This document shows positions 25,936 through 36,007 of a stretch of 64,000 nucleotides of DNA, piece after piece. Numbering within the stretch: position 1 is the first letter of the stretch; each line of letters starts with the position of its first letter. The notes under the pieces were generated by a model that searched no databases, was not told the DNA's origin, and saw only the letters and a program-made list of their open reading frames with translations. Source of the DNA: Aquimarina sp. ERC-38 (lineage in GTDB: Bacteria > Bacteroidota > Bacteroidia > Flavobacteriales > Flavobacteriaceae); contig NZ_CP098511.1 of assembly GCF_026222555.1 (NCBI RefSeq), positions 353,501-417,500 on the forward strand, in the 5' to 3' direction. A program made the position numbers and the translations under genes.

Positions 25936-26520
25936 CTATAAATTTTTTAGTGCAAGTTTAATAATATTTTCTACGGATTCGGACGGAGTATTTTTTAAAA
26001 CACGATCTACCACTTTTTCAGCAATTTTGCGATTAAATCCAAGGGTTTCTAAAGCAGATAACGCTTCATCTTTATTAGTATTGCTCTTAGATACCGAAAC
26101 TTCGTCTATATTGTAAACTTTAAGAATTTTATCTTTAAGGTCTAAAATGATTCGTTGCGCTGTTTTTGCCCCGATTCCTTTAATGGACTGAACTGTCGCT
26201 ACATCGTTTCCGGCGATCGCTTCTTTAATTTGGTCAGGGTGCAGTGATGATAGCATGGTTCGGGCGGTACTTGTACCAATTCCGGAAACCGAAATAAGTA
26301 ACCTAAAGATTTCCCTTTCGGATTTTTCCATAAAACCGTATAAGGTATGAGCATCTTCTTTAACCTGTAAATGCGTATATACCATTACAGCTTCCTGATC
26401 TGGAAGTAATGAATAAGTATGTAAAGAAATATTTACTTTGTATCCTACCCCATTGCAATCTATCACAAGATCCGTAGGATTTTTCTCAATTAGTTTACCT
26501 TTTAAATGTGTAATCATCAC
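25936..26520 (-). CDS. ruvA: Holliday junction branch migration protein RuvA
   Basis: A 194-aa RuvA: OB-fold domain at the start (MITHLKGKLIEKNPTDLVIDCNGVGYKV), a double helix-hairpin-helix region with LLISVSGIGTSTARTML and SIKGIGAKTAQRIILDLKDK, and a short C-terminal domain III that contacts RuvB. RuvA tetramers grip four-way DNA junctions and load RuvB. The ATG at 26517 gives MITHLKG, one codon after the annotated MMITHL; either is possible. It lies directly before sprA; ruvB is 5 kb upstream, beyond maeB, queG and the P450 gene. Confidence 0.96.
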   Translation of the reverse strand: MMITHLKGKLIEKNPTDLVIDCNGVGYKVNISLHTYSLLPDQEAVMVYTHLQVKEDAHTLYGFMEKSEREIFRLLISVSGIGTSTARTMLSSLHPDQIKEAIAGNDVATVQSIKGIGAKTAQRIILDLKDKILKVYNIDEVSVSKSNTNKDEALSALETLGFNRKIAEKVVDRVLKNTPSESVENIIKLALKNL

Positions 26521-26766
26521 TTATCATTTTACCGAAATCGTACAACCAAATTAAATTTATGTAATATAAAGATATTTCTAGCTATACCTTAATCCCCATC
26601 CAAATCCTCAGATTTAAAATTATCAAAATACCTGTCTTCTTAGCTTAGCCCTACAAACAATTTGAGCTTTACCTGTGTTTGTAAAAGCTTTAGGCAATAT
26701 ACTTCTTATTACCAATAAGAATCTGGCAAATATACATTTACATTTTAATAATTAATTAAGAAATCC

Positions 26767-29064
26767 TTAAGAACCTGTTTGTTCCCGTAATTTCTTTTCT
26801 TTTTCTTGTGCATCGACTACCGCAACAGCAGCCATATTGATCATTTCATCTACGCTAGCCCCTAATTGTAAAATATGCACCGGGCTTTTCATACCCATCA
26901 TAATAGGGCCGATAGAATCTGCTCCGTTTAATTCTTTTAACATTTTATAGGTGCTATTAGCGGCATCCAGGTTTGGAAAGATCAACGTATTTACTTTTTT
27001 TCCATTTAATTTTGAGAATGGAAATTTATCCTGTCGCATGTTTTTATTTAAAGCAAAGTCCATTTGCAATTCACCATCTACCGTTAAATGCGGATAATAC
27101 CGATGTAAATAGGCTACTGCATCTTTAATTTTAGTGGCATTAGGATGACCCGATGAACCAAAATTAGTATACGAGATCATGGCTATGACCGGATCCATTC
27201 CGAACATTTCTACCGTTTTAGCAGTCATTTGGGCAATTTTTGCCAATTCAGTAGCGCTGGGATCAATGTTAATAGAAGTATCACTGATAAATAGAGGGCC
27301 TTTTTCAGTGACCATCACGTTTACCGCTGCGATCCGGGTAGCTCCTTTTGCAAGACCAATCAGGTCTAACATTGGTTTTACTACGGTAGGATAACTCCGT
27401 GAATATCCTGAGAGCAGTGCATCAGCATCTCCTTCTTTTACCATCATGGCGGCAAAATAATTACGTTCGCGCATGCGTCTTCTGGCGCCATATAAGGTAA
27501 TGCCTTTTCTGCTTTTTTCTTTCCAGTATTCCTGGGCATAACGCTCGCGACGCTCGCGTTCTTCATCTAGTTTTGGGTCTATAATTTCAACTTCGGAAGC
27601 ATCGAAATCCAATTCTTTCATCAGTTCCAGAATTACCTTTTTATGCCCTAATAACACGGGGATGGCAATACCCTCATCCCATACGGTTTGGGCTGCTTTT
27701 AGGACATCCAGGTGATCCCCTTCTGCAAATACCACCCGTTTCGGATTGGACTTTGCCCGGTCTAATAATAAACGAACCAGCTTGTTATCATTCCCCATTC
27801 TTTCCAGTAACTGATCCGTATAGGCTTGCCAATCCTGAATAGGTTCCCTGGCGACGCCACTTTTAATCGCTGCTTTTGCTACCGCAGGTGGAATCTTTGA
27901 AATTAACCGGGGGTCAAAAGGTTTCGGGATAATATAATCCCTACCAAAGTTTAACCGGGTTTTACCATAGGCAATATTCACCTGTTCAGGTACGGGGTCT
28001 TTGGCTAATTCTGCCAGGGCTATTACCGCCGCCATTTTCATTTCTTCGTTAATTGCAGTTGCCCTTACGTCTAAAGCACCTCTAAAGATAAAAGGAAATC
28101 CCAGTACATTATTTACCTGGTTAGGATGATCACTACGACCTGTTGCCATGATTACATCTTTTCGTGTTTGGATAGCCGTTTCGTATTCTATTTCGGGATC
28201 TGGGTTTGCCATAGCGAAGACAATCGGATTGTCGTTCATACTCTTAAGCATATCAGCAGATACCAGGTTTGCCATAGATAAGCCTATAAATACATCGGCA
28301 TTGCGCATAGCATCTTCTAACGTATGTAAATCCCGGGTTGTTGCAAATTCCGCTTTTTCGGGAGTTAGGTTCGTACGGTCTTTTCGTATCACTCCTTTAC
28401 TATCCGTCATTACAATATTCGCTTCGGAAGCTCCGAAAGCTTTATATAGTTTTGTACAGGAAATAGCCGCAGCTCCGGCACCACTTACGACAATGGTGAC
28501 TTCTTCTATTTTTTTATCAGCAAGTTCTAATGCGTTAAGCAATGCAGCGGCGGAGATAATAGCCGTTCCGTGTTGGTCATCGTGCATTACCGGGATATCC
28601 AGTTCTTCTTTTAATCGCCGTTCGATTTCAAAAGCCTCAGGAGCTTTGATATCTTCCAGATTAATGCCACCAAAGGTAGGAGCTATATTTTTTACAGTCT
28701 CTATAAAAGCATCTACATCCTTAGTATCTACTTCAATATCAAAAACATCAATGTCTGCAAAGATCTTAAAAAGTAAGCCTTTTCCTTCCATCACCGGTTT
28801 GGATGCTTCCGGGCCAATATCTCCTAATCCCAGAACCGCAGTACCGTTAGATATTACTGCTACCAGATTCCCTTTGGCGGTATACTTGTAGACATCGTTC
28901 GGATTTTTTTCTATTTCTAAACAAGGTTCGGCTACACCGGGAGAATAGGCTAAAGATAAATCACGCTGGGTTGCATACTTTTTAGTTGGAACGACTTTTA
29001 TTTTACCGGGGGTCGGTTTTTCATGATAAAGTAATGCTTCTTTACGCTTGCTTTCAATGCTCAT
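26767..29064 (-). CDS. maeB: NADP-dependent malic enzyme with phosphotransacetylase-like domain
   Basis: A 765-aa two-domain protein. Residues about 1-425 form the malic enzyme: DLSLAYSPGVAEPC, the metal/substrate region GGINLEDIKAPEAFEIE, MHDDQHGTAII, and the NADP-binding VVSGAGAAAISCTKL. Residues about 430-760 form a phosphotransacetylase-like domain (VVFAEGDHLDVLKAA, ending with DEMINMAAVAVVDAQ), usual in MaeB and thought to be regulatory. It decarboxylates malate to pyruvate with NADPH formation in the cytoplasm. Full length, no defects. It sits between queG and ruvA with gaps of 183 and 246 bp. Confidence 0.96.
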   Translation of the reverse strand: MSIESKRKEALLYHEKPTPGKIKVVPTKKYATQRDLSLAYSPGVAEPCLEIEKNPNDVYKYTAKGNLVAVISNGTAVLGLGDIGPEASKPVMEGKGLLFKIFADIDVFDIEVDTKDVDAFIETVKNIAPTFGGINLEDIKAPEAFEIERRLKEELDIPVMHDDQHGTAIISAAALLNALELADKKIEEVTIVVSGAGAAAISCTKLYKAFGASEANIVMTDSKGVIRKDRTNLTPEKAEFATTRDLHTLEDAMRNADVFIGLSMANLVSADMLKSMNDNPIVFAMANPDPEIEYETAIQTRKDVIMATGRSDHPNQVNNVLGFPFIFRGALDVRATAINEEMKMAAVIALAELAKDPVPEQVNIAYGKTRLNFGRDYIIPKPFDPRLISKIPPAVAKAAIKSGVAREPIQDWQAYTDQLLERMGNDNKLVRLLLDRAKSNPKRVVFAEGDHLDVLKAAQTVWDEGIAIPVLLGHKKVILELMKELDFDASEVEIIDPKLDEERERRERYAQEYWKEKSRKGITLYGARRRMRERNYFAAMMVKEGDADALLSGYSRSYPTVVKPMLDLIGLAKGATRIAAVNVMVTEKGPLFISDTSINIDPSATELAKIAQMTAKTVEMFGMDPVIAMISYTNFGSSGHPNATKIKDAVAYLHRYYPHLTVDGELQMDFALNKNMRQDKFPFSKLNGKKVNTLIFPNLDAANSTYKMLKELNGADSIGPIMMGMKSPVHILQLGASVDEMINMAAVAVVDAQEKEKKLREQTGS

Positions 29065-29247
29065 TGCAGAATTTTAAATTTGTATTGTTTAGGTTGTTAT
29101 ATAACCGATTTTACCGATCGGGTGATAAAAATAACATTTTAAGAGGTATCCTGATATTAAAAAGCTTACTTTCTATTACACCTCTTATTTCGGTAGTACT
29201 TAGTACAAGTAAGAATATACGAATAGAAAGAGGAAAGTTGTTATATC

Positions 29248-30174
29248 TTACCTTTTTAAAAAATCCATATTTCTTTTCAAACCGGAAAATTTAGTTCGTT
29301 TTACCGCTGATTTTTTGAATATTTCTGAAAAAACTTCTTGTGTAATCTCCTCCCAGTCTTTTTTACTTTTAGATAATAATTCGGGATGCGGATTAAAAAG
29401 GGGTTCTTGATGTGGTTTTGAAAATCGATTCCAGGGGCAAACATCCTGGCATACATCACACCCAAACATCCAATTATCAAAACTACCCGCTACTTCCTTA
29501 GGTAATTCTTCTTTTAATTCGATCGTAAAATAAGAAATACATTTACTGCCATCCACTACATAGGGTTCTACGATTGCCTGTGTGGGACATGCATCAATAC
29601 AATGGGTACAACTCCCACAATGATCGGTTACCGGATGATCGTAATTTAATTCCAGGTCAATAATTAATTCGGCAATAAAGTAAAAAGAACCTACTTTTTG
29701 AGTCAGGACATTACTATGTTTTCCTGCCCAACCCAGTCCGCTTTTTACCGCCCAGGCTTTGTCTAATACCGGTGCCGAATCTACAAAAGCCCTTCCTCCT
29801 ACTTCGCCGATTTCTTCCCGGATAAAAGAAAGCAGTTCTTTTAATTTATCTTTAATCACAAAGTGATAATCCTGACCGTAAGCATATTTCGAAATTTTAG
29901 GTGCTTCAGGGTCTTTTTGTAGTTCCGGAGTATAGTAATTATATAGAAGAGAAACTACACTTTTTGAATCCGGAACTAACAAGGTTGGGTCAAGGCGTTT
30001 GTCAAAATGATTTTCCATATACTTCATTTTGCCATGATAAGCGTTTTGTAACCATTTTTCTAATCGTGGTGCTTCTTCTTCCAGAAATTCGGCTTTACTG
30101 ACCCCACAAGATAAAAACCCCAACCTTTTGGCTTCATTTTTAATTAACTGGGTGTACGCCGATTTGTTGTCCAT
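29248..30174 (-). CDS. queG: Epoxyqueuosine reductase QueG
   Basis: A 308-aa protein of the short QueG type. The catalytic region has [24 protein letters not shown] (the active Asp lies in FVDSAP), followed by the two 4Fe-4S binding motifs: [16 protein letters not shown] and, split, CISYF...[13 protein letters not shown]. It reduces epoxyqueuosine to queuosine in tRNA using a cobalamin cofactor. The C terminus ends shortly after, without the HEAT-repeat extension found in longer homologues, as is usual in Bacteroidota. It follows the P450 gene by 5 bp. Confidence 0.95.
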   Translation of the reverse strand: MDNKSAYTQLIKNEAKRLGFLSCGVSKAEFLEEEAPRLEKWLQNAYHGKMKYMENHFDKRLDPTLLVPDSKSVVSLLYNYYTPELQKDPEAPKISKYAYGQDYHFVIKDKLKELLSFIREEIGEVGGRAFVDSAPVLDKAWAVKSGLGWAGKHSNVLTQKVGSFYFIAELIIDLELNYDHPVTDHCGSCTHCIDACPTQAIVEPYVVDGSKCISYFTIELKEELPKEVAGSFDNWMFGCDVCQDVCPWNRFSKPHQEPLFNPHPELLSKSKKDWEEITQEVFSEIFKKSAVKRTKFSGLKRNMDFLKR

Positions 30175-30179
30175 TTCAA

Positions 30180-31514
30180 TTAGGCTCTCGATGTTAGGGT
30201 AACAAAGGCATTTTTAGGTTTAAGCGTAATTAACGGATTGATTTTGATAACCTGCTCCTCGGTGGTGATTTTGTAATTTTTAACTACCTCAAGTAAAGTG
30301 GCAACCATTTCAAACATGGCAAAATTACTACCTACACACATGCGGGGCCCTGCGCCAAAGGGAAAGTAATGATTAGCGTATTGTTTTTTATGATCTGTAT
30401 GCATCCGATCCGGGTTAAAGGCTTCTGGGTTCTCCCAAAAACGTTCGTCCCTATGTATTTCATAAAAAGAAAATAAAAAAGTAGTTCCTTTTTTAATTTT
30501 TAGGTCTTCATACTCATCATTTTTAATAGCAATTCGATCTGAAAAATAAGCAGGTGGATACAAACGCATTGTTTCTTCAATACACTGGATGGTATACGGA
30601 GCACTTTTAAATACTTCCATTAATTGATCCATGACTTCCGGAACGCCTTTTGACTCCTCTACAATTTTCTCCTGAATTTCCTGGTGTTGCCCTAATAATT
30701 GAAATGCGAAAGTGAGTGCATTGGCAGTTGTTTCATGCCCGGCCACGAACAAAATTAAAATTTCATCAATTAATTGATTGGTAGTCATTTTTGAACCGTC
30801 CTCATAGGTAGAAGATAATAGCATATCCAGCAGGTCATCAAATTCTTCTTTTGAAGCCCGGCGTTCTTCAATAATCTCACGAAGAATAGTTCGGGATTCC
30901 TCAGATAGTAGCTTCGAACTGCGTACTTGCCCACTTAAAAAGAACCACCATTTATTATAAGGCTGGCGTATTTCACGTACCAAGGATTTCTGCGCAGCTT
31001 CGGTAATATGTTGCAATCTTGACATATTACTACCAATTTCTTTATAACTAAATAAGGACTTGGCTACCACATTAAAAGCCAAGTCAGCCATATAAGGCAA
31101 GAGGTTTACCTTTTTTTCTTTGGGTATTTTACCAATTTCTTCTTTTACTGCATTCTGAATAATGATGGCAATCTGGTCTAATTTTTTCTTGTAAAAAGCG
31201 GGTTGAATCAGACGGCGTTGTTGTTTCCAGTATTCACCATTTGAGGTAAGTAAACCGTTCCCAATGTATCGTGTTAATTCCCTGGTATTTAACGGAGATT
31301 TATGGTATTTTTTATGATTGAGTTGTAAGGTGTGCTTTGCCAATCCTGCATCTCGGGTAAAGACTATCTTTTTACCAAACCCCAGGTTTACTTCAAATAG
31401 GTTTCCAAATTTTTTAAAATTATCTTTATGAAAAGGTAAGGGGTCTTTTAAAATGCGTTGTGCATTTTGTAATACTTCAAAAAAGGATACTTTAGGAATA
31501 GTTCTACCGGACAT
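30180..31514 (-). CDS. Cytochrome P450
   Basis: A 444-aa bacterial P450 with all core motifs: I-helix oxygen-activation region [14 protein letters not shown]-helix ETMRLYPP (ExxR), PERF-like NPDRMH, and the heme-binding loop [16 protein letters not shown] with the axial Cys. It has no N-terminal membrane anchor, so it is likely soluble and needs a separate ferredoxin or reductase, which is not in the window. The sequence type (GAGPRMCIG, HxETTANAL) is of the CYP fatty-acid/terpenoid-like kind, but the substrate cannot be read. It lies between ruvB (47 bp) and queG (5 bp), so it is probably co-transcribed with both. Confidence 0.94.
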   Translation of the reverse strand: MSGRTIPKVSFFEVLQNAQRILKDPLPFHKDNFKKFGNLFEVNLGFGKKIVFTRDAGLAKHTLQLNHKKYHKSPLNTRELTRYIGNGLLTSNGEYWKQQRRLIQPAFYKKKLDQIAIIIQNAVKEEIGKIPKEKKVNLLPYMADLAFNVVAKSLFSYKEIGSNMSRLQHITEAAQKSLVREIRQPYNKWWFFLSGQVRSSKLLSEESRTILREIIEERRASKEEFDDLLDMLLSSTYEDGSKMTTNQLIDEILILFVAGHETTANALTFAFQLLGQHQEIQEKIVEESKGVPEVMDQLMEVFKSAPYTIQCIEETMRLYPPAYFSDRIAIKNDEYEDLKIKKGTTFLFSFYEIHRDERFWENPEAFNPDRMHTDHKKQYANHYFPFGAGPRMCVGSNFAMFEMVATLLEVVKNYKITTEEQVIKINPLITLKPKNAFVTLTSRA

Positions 31515-31561
31515 CTTACTTTCTAATTTTATTTGATATATGTACTACTTACTGCTGACTG

Positions 31562-32584
31562 CTAAAATAATCCACCCTGAATGCCTGGTTTTAATTTACC
31601 CAGGTGTTTATAGGCTGCTTCGGTTACCTCTCTTCCTCTTGGTGTGCGCATAATAAAGCCTTGCTGAATTAAAAAAGGTTCGTAAACTTCTTCGATAGTC
31701 TCAGCACTTTCACTTACGGCAGTGGCTAAGGTGGTAATCCCTACCGGACCACCTTTAAATTTATCAATTAGGGTGGTCAGGATTTTATTATCCATTTCAT
31801 CTAATCCGTGTGCGTCTACATTAAGGGCTTTTAAGGCAAATCTTGATATTTCTATATCTATTTTACCGTTTCCTTTAATTTGTGCAAAATCCCGAACGCG
31901 TCGTAACAGGGCATTTGCAATCCTGGGCGTACCCCGGCTTCGCCCTGCAATTTCTATAGCAGCTTCCATCGTAATCGGAACTTTTAGGATATGGGCGCTA
32001 CGTTCTACGATCGTGGATAAAAGTTCTGTCGTATAATATTGTAGACGAGATTGTATCCCGAATCGTGCTCGCATAGGTGCGGTTAATAATCCGGATCTTG
32101 TGGTGGCACCTACCAGGGTAAAAGGATTCAGATTGATCTGAACGGTACGGGCGTTAGGTCCACTTTCGATCATAATATCAATTTTATAATCTTCCATCGC
32201 AGAATATAAATATTCTTCTACAATAGGGCTTAACCGATGAATTTCATCAATGAATAGCACATCCCGGTCATCCAGGTTTGTTAATAATCCGGCCAGATCG
32301 CCGGGTTTATCTAGAACCGGACCGGAAGTTACTTTAATGCCTACCGAAAGTTCATTAGCTAAGATATGGGCAAGGGTGGTTTTTCCTAATCCCGGGGGGC
32401 CGTGAAAAAGAGTATGATCGAGGGCTTCACCTCTTAAATTGGCTGCCTGTACAAAGATTTGAAGATTTTCTAACACCTGATCTTGCCCGGTAAAATCTTC
32501 AAATTCCAGGGGGCGTAAGGCTTTTTCAATATCTAATTCTTCTTTAGAAAAATTTTCTGTTGAAGGATCCAGGTTTTCATTCAT
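31562..32584 (-). CDS. ruvB: Holliday junction DNA helicase RuvB
   Basis: A 340-aa AAA+ ATPase: [19 protein letters not shown], Walker [15 protein letters not shown], Walker [11 protein letters not shown], the sensor region [20 protein letters not shown] with the arginine finger, and the C-terminal winged helix ([23 protein letters not shown]). RuvB drives branch migration with RuvA. It opens the minus-strand run ruvB, P450, queG, maeB, ruvA, sprA. A -7 box lies 24 bp upstream of its ATG. Confidence 0.97.
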   Translation of the reverse strand: MNENLDPSTENFSKEELDIEKALRPLEFEDFTGQDQVLENLQIFVQAANLRGEALDHTLFHGPPGLGKTTLAHILANELSVGIKVTSGPVLDKPGDLAGLLTNLDDRDVLFIDEIHRLSPIVEEYLYSAMEDYKIDIMIESGPNARTVQINLNPFTLVGATTRSGLLTAPMRARFGIQSRLQYYTTELLSTIVERSAHILKVPITMEAAIEIAGRSRGTPRIANALLRRVRDFAQIKGNGKIDIEISRFALKALNVDAHGLDEMDNKILTTLIDKFKGGPVGITTLATAVSESAETIEEVYEPFLIQQGFIMRTPRGREVTEAAYKHLGKLKPGIQGGLF

Positions 32585-32608
32585 AGCATCATAGCAATTC
32601 TGATCTTA

Positions 32609-32616
32609 CAAAGATA
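32609..32616 (-). promoter_or_regulatory. Candidate -7 element for ruvB
   Basis: Reads TATCTTTG on the minus strand, an exact match to TAnnTTTG, 24 bp before the ruvB start. No TTG is found at the expected -33 spacing. Confidence 0.4.
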
Positions 32617-32673
32617 CTGGAAAAGATAGGGTTTTAAAAAGGAACAGATTGTTGTTATCGATTGAAATACATA

Positions 32674-32757
32674 AGTATCGGTAAAGATTTAAGATCACTA
32701 TCGCTTTTAGAATACAAGATTAAGACTAATTACTATACTATTGAAAATCAATATTAG
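32674..32757 (+). repeat. Dispersed intergenic repeat, copy 2 (short form)
   Basis: Aligns with copy 1 over TTAAGATCACTATCGCTTTT, AGATTAAGACTAATTACTA and ATTGAAAATCAATATTA. It lies upstream of ruvB, between ruvB and the terminator of the G8-domain gene. No GC-rich insert. Confidence 0.7.
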
Positions 32758-32789
32758 AATATTATGAATGTAAACATGTCAAATTACTT

Positions 32790-32830
32790 TCTAAAAAGTA
32801 AAAAGCGACCTGAAATGTATCGGGCCGCTT
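32790..32830 (-). terminator. Terminator of the G8-domain gene
   Basis: Stem 32803-32812 with 32821-32830 (one mismatch, one G-U pair), followed in the minus-strand RNA by CUUUUUACUUUUUAG. It begins 43 bp after the stop codon. Confidence 0.7.
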
Positions 32831-32872
32831 CATATGTTATATTAGTTGATGTTATTATACTACTTGTTACTC

Positions 32873-35557
32873 TTAGTTTTTAATAATCTTTCTGGTGATA
32901 CCTTTATTATCTTCTGATTTTACAGAAACAAAATAAACTCCTGATGGTAAATCATTGATATTAATAGACATGGTCTCTTGATTACTTAGAATTTCTCTTT
33001 TAAGTACTCCTAAAACATCATAAATCTTGATAACTTCGTTGTTGAATACACCAGTTATGTTGATTAACTCATTGGTAGGATTAGGGTATATAGAGATGGC
33101 ATCTTCTGGCGTAGCACTTCTGTTTGTCGGATTATATCCTTTCACGTATATCTTAAGAGGAACTGCCGTAGGCCTACCGGTTAGTCTATCAGACATAAAT
33201 TCATTGAACACCACATATTTACCTCTTTTATCTGTTCTTAGGGTTCTTCCATTTAAGAATTCTCGCCTCAATCTGGATGCATTCCCAAAATTATAGGTTC
33301 TTTGTAAGGTAGGTTCCAGTTTTGGCGTATAATGTGCAAACTGGGTGCTACCAGCCTGATCAGTGACCGTTCCACGAATAGTAAATTTAAAATCTCTGTT
33401 AACATCAACTTCATCATCCATATTACTACTTTTCTTAAAAGTAACTTTAGCCCTAGGATCAACCTTCATATTCTTTACGACGATCTGATTACTGGTGTTG
33501 TCTTTATATGGTTTGAAGTTACGAGGACTATCCTTCCACTTTACATTGTTATAAATAAACCGGGCGTTCTCATTATTTTGTGAAAAGTTAGGTTTAGCAT
33601 TTACGTTTACTCCTACTCTTTCATAATTATAAAAGGTTACATTGTTAAAATTAATATTGTCAGAATTGGTTTGAGTAAGTACACCGGTGGATTGCGAACT
33701 ACCCCGCATACCATGAAATTTTGAGTCTTTTACTAAATAGCCAAAATTAGAAGAGATATACGCTCCAAACCTATTTGAATTCCATACGACCATATTGGAA
33801 ACTACAGAAAGTACTCTATTAAAAGCACCTGTGACTCTACCCTGAGATTTAAAGCCGTCACCGCAATTAAAAGCTCTATTGCCGTCAAATCTAATTAAGG
33901 GTACTGCTGTTCTAACCACATCTTTCGTGAAAGGAAATGGGTTTACTTTACCATTTGCAGCAAATACGCTTGTATCTACTTTATCAGCTACAATGGTGTT
34001 TTCACCACTTCCTTGATAATGATAAGCAACCCCCACACTGGAAGCAACATTATTTACCATTTCAACAGCTCTACCCTGCAAACCATACCCTGCGCTTCCT
34101 CTAAAATCGTCATCGAGTACAGAACGTGTTGTTCTACGAATCTGAGCTGAAATTGTAATTTCGCCAGGACCAACTTTTTTTCTTTTTTCACCACCTCCGG
34201 CAACGTAATTATTACTCCAAATACCGGTCTCAGAACCACTTTCTGCAATCATAGAACCTCCTGATATTTCTAAAACTACATTTTCTGAAAAATTAGCATG
34301 ACTATCATGGTGAACCATTCCCCAACCTGGAGATCCCCATACTACATTTCCTGTTGCTTGTATTAAGCGACCTTTATTTTTACCTCTTAAGGATTTATGG
34401 AAATGAAGTGCATACCGGCCTCGTTGATTTTCTATCTTAGAAGGATTGTCTTCCATCTTACCTTCGACCATATTGGGGAAATCAATGTCTGCATTGTTAC
34501 CAGTTCCTGATAATACCGGCACTCCCAGTTTAAAATCGTCAAGAATGTTACTTTTATCGGTTCTTCCTAAATCTTTAAATAAGGCATTTTTAACGTCTAC
34601 ATCCCCATTAAACATAAACATGACATGACCCCGTCTGGTAAGGTTTTCTTCAATACCTGTAAAAGCTGATCTTACTACTATATTTCTGGTCAGGTTTGCT
34701 GTATAAGTAAAGTACCTTTTACCATCCAAGGTCATTCCTTTATGATCGTACTTTATATTCCGATCAACTTCAACAATTCTTCCTGAAATTGATTTGATAG
34801 CAAAGGTTTCATTTTCTCTACCCTTAGTTCCTCCTAGTACTATAGAATCTCCTACTCTCCATCCCCAAGGGTTCTTTTTTAAGGTGATCTTACGTTGATT
34901 TTTTAGGACATCCTTACTACATTCGGAAAAGTCTAATTTATTAATACCGTTAATCCTAACCTTTCCCCATGTCATTAAAGTAATAGAGGCTTGTCTTGGA
35001 TCCCAACCATATCTTCCTAATACCCCCGGACCGTCATTTGGAAACCTCTTACCAAAATGATCAGTTACTCTTTTTCCATCCGAATAATGAGCTTTTGCTC
35101 TGTTGTTCCATGGAAAACCACCTATCTGACCTTTCTTTTTTCTTTCAATATCAAAGGCTTTTAAAATAATTTCTATGGTACCATTTGAGTTTTGACCTGC
35201 ATTTATATTCAAATAAGAATCTGCTGAATTTACAAAAGTATCAACGATAAGCTTTCTCTTCTTTCGTTTAGGGGAAAAAAAATGAAGGGTTCCGTCATTT
35301 CTGATGGCAAATATATGAGCGTCGCTATATACGTTATAGTTTACAGTAGTGCCTTTAGGAATTAATACTATTGAAGAGGTGGTTGGTACTTTCTTGCTAC
35401 TCCATATGGTAGGATCGTTCCAATTCCCACTTTTTTCTGCTTTATGTGTAACCGTATTATTTGGTATTAACTTTTCAAATTGAGCCCTACCTAAAAAAGA
35501 AGTGCAAACTAAAGTTAAGAACAACAATAGACATTGTCGTAAGGTAAAGATTTTCAT
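32873..35557 (-). CDS. Secreted G8-domain beta-helix protein with T9SS sorting tail
   Basis: An 894-aa protein. A signal peptide ends near residue 26 (GRAQ). A G8 domain follows (about residues 38-150), with SGNWNDPTIWSSKKVP and IFAIRNDGTLHF. The middle (about 200-720) is a right-handed parallel beta-helix-like region rich in Asn and Gly, with HFHKSLRGKNKG and WGMVHHDSHANF. The C terminus (about 820-894) is a T9SS type A sorting domain: ISIYPNPTNELINITG and LPSGVYFVSV. G8/beta-helix proteins in animals (CEMIP, TMEM2) act on hyaluronan, so a polysaccharide target is plausible; this is inference. It lies downstream of two other large T9SS cargo genes on the same strand. Confidence 0.88.
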   Translation of the reverse strand: MKIFTLRQCLLLFLTLVCTSFLGRAQFEKLIPNNTVTHKAEKSGNWNDPTIWSSKKVPTTSSIVLIPKGTTVNYNVYSDAHIFAIRNDGTLHFFSPKRKKRKLIVDTFVNSADSYLNINAGQNSNGTIEIILKAFDIERKKKGQIGGFPWNNRAKAHYSDGKRVTDHFGKRFPNDGPGVLGRYGWDPRQASITLMTWGKVRINGINKLDFSECSKDVLKNQRKITLKKNPWGWRVGDSIVLGGTKGRENETFAIKSISGRIVEVDRNIKYDHKGMTLDGKRYFTYTANLTRNIVVRSAFTGIEENLTRRGHVMFMFNGDVDVKNALFKDLGRTDKSNILDDFKLGVPVLSGTGNNADIDFPNMVEGKMEDNPSKIENQRGRYALHFHKSLRGKNKGRLIQATGNVVWGSPGWGMVHHDSHANFSENVVLEISGGSMIAESGSETGIWSNNYVAGGGEKRKKVGPGEITISAQIRRTTRSVLDDDFRGSAGYGLQGRAVEMVNNVASSVGVAYHYQGSGENTIVADKVDTSVFAANGKVNPFPFTKDVVRTAVPLIRFDGNRAFNCGDGFKSQGRVTGAFNRVLSVVSNMVVWNSNRFGAYISSNFGYLVKDSKFHGMRGSSQSTGVLTQTNSDNINFNNVTFYNYERVGVNVNAKPNFSQNNENARFIYNNVKWKDSPRNFKPYKDNTSNQIVVKNMKVDPRAKVTFKKSSNMDDEVDVNRDFKFTIRGTVTDQAGSTQFAHYTPKLEPTLQRTYNFGNASRLRREFLNGRTLRTDKRGKYVVFNEFMSDRLTGRPTAVPLKIYVKGYNPTNRSATPEDAISIYPNPTNELINITGVFNNEVIKIYDVLGVLKREILSNQETMSININDLPSGVYFVSVKSEDNKGITRKIIKN

Positions 35558-36007
35558 GATTTTAACTATTTAAGTGTTAATAAAAACCAAGCCTTTAAAA
35601 ATTCAACTACATTTTTTAAAAACAACATTAGTTAAATGTTTGTCTTAAAATACCTGAACTTTTACTAAGTCAGATTAGCATCTTTTTATGGCTTAATCAA
35701 AAGTTGATTAAATTTTAAAATATTACATCTAAGGAATTATAAATTTGGGGTACTGCACTACCAGTATATTTATAAAATAATTTAATAAGTGGTAAAGATA
35801 GTTAATTATTTCTAAAATCGCTATAATTTGATTACTAAATAACTGTAATTCAGAAAGATAAAGGTAATACTCCCCGTATTTTTATAGTCTTGTATATCTA
35901 AAAAAAAATATCGAGGATATAAAAATCCTCGATATTTATTCCAAAGCTAATCGATATACTATTACCTACCAGCTTCTAAATTAGCAGTTTATCCTTTAAT
36001 TGCAGAA
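35558..36007. other. Intergenic region between two T9SS cargo genes
   Basis: No coding frame. It holds the strong terminator of the upstream gene (35899-35937) and about 330 bp of AT-rich leader before the G8-domain gene. No exact TAnnTTTG box was found for that gene. Confidence 0.5.
35899..35937 (-). terminator. Terminator of the multi-CBM cargo gene
   Basis: A perfect 13-bp stem, AAATATCGAGGAT (35906-35918) with 35925-35937, around a 6-nt loop, followed on the minus strand by a run of Ts. A classic intrinsic terminator. Confidence 0.9.

Noticed and set aside
28148..28891. 247-codon plus-strand frame opposite maeB
   Set aside because: It is entirely antisense to the clearly conserved malic enzyme domain; Ser/Ile-rich composition is what the reverse of that gene gives.
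29095..29140. Palindromic GTTATATAAC and ACCGAT/ATCGGG around the maeB leader
   Set aside because: Short and imperfect, no spacing consistent with a known operator; too weak to report as a site.
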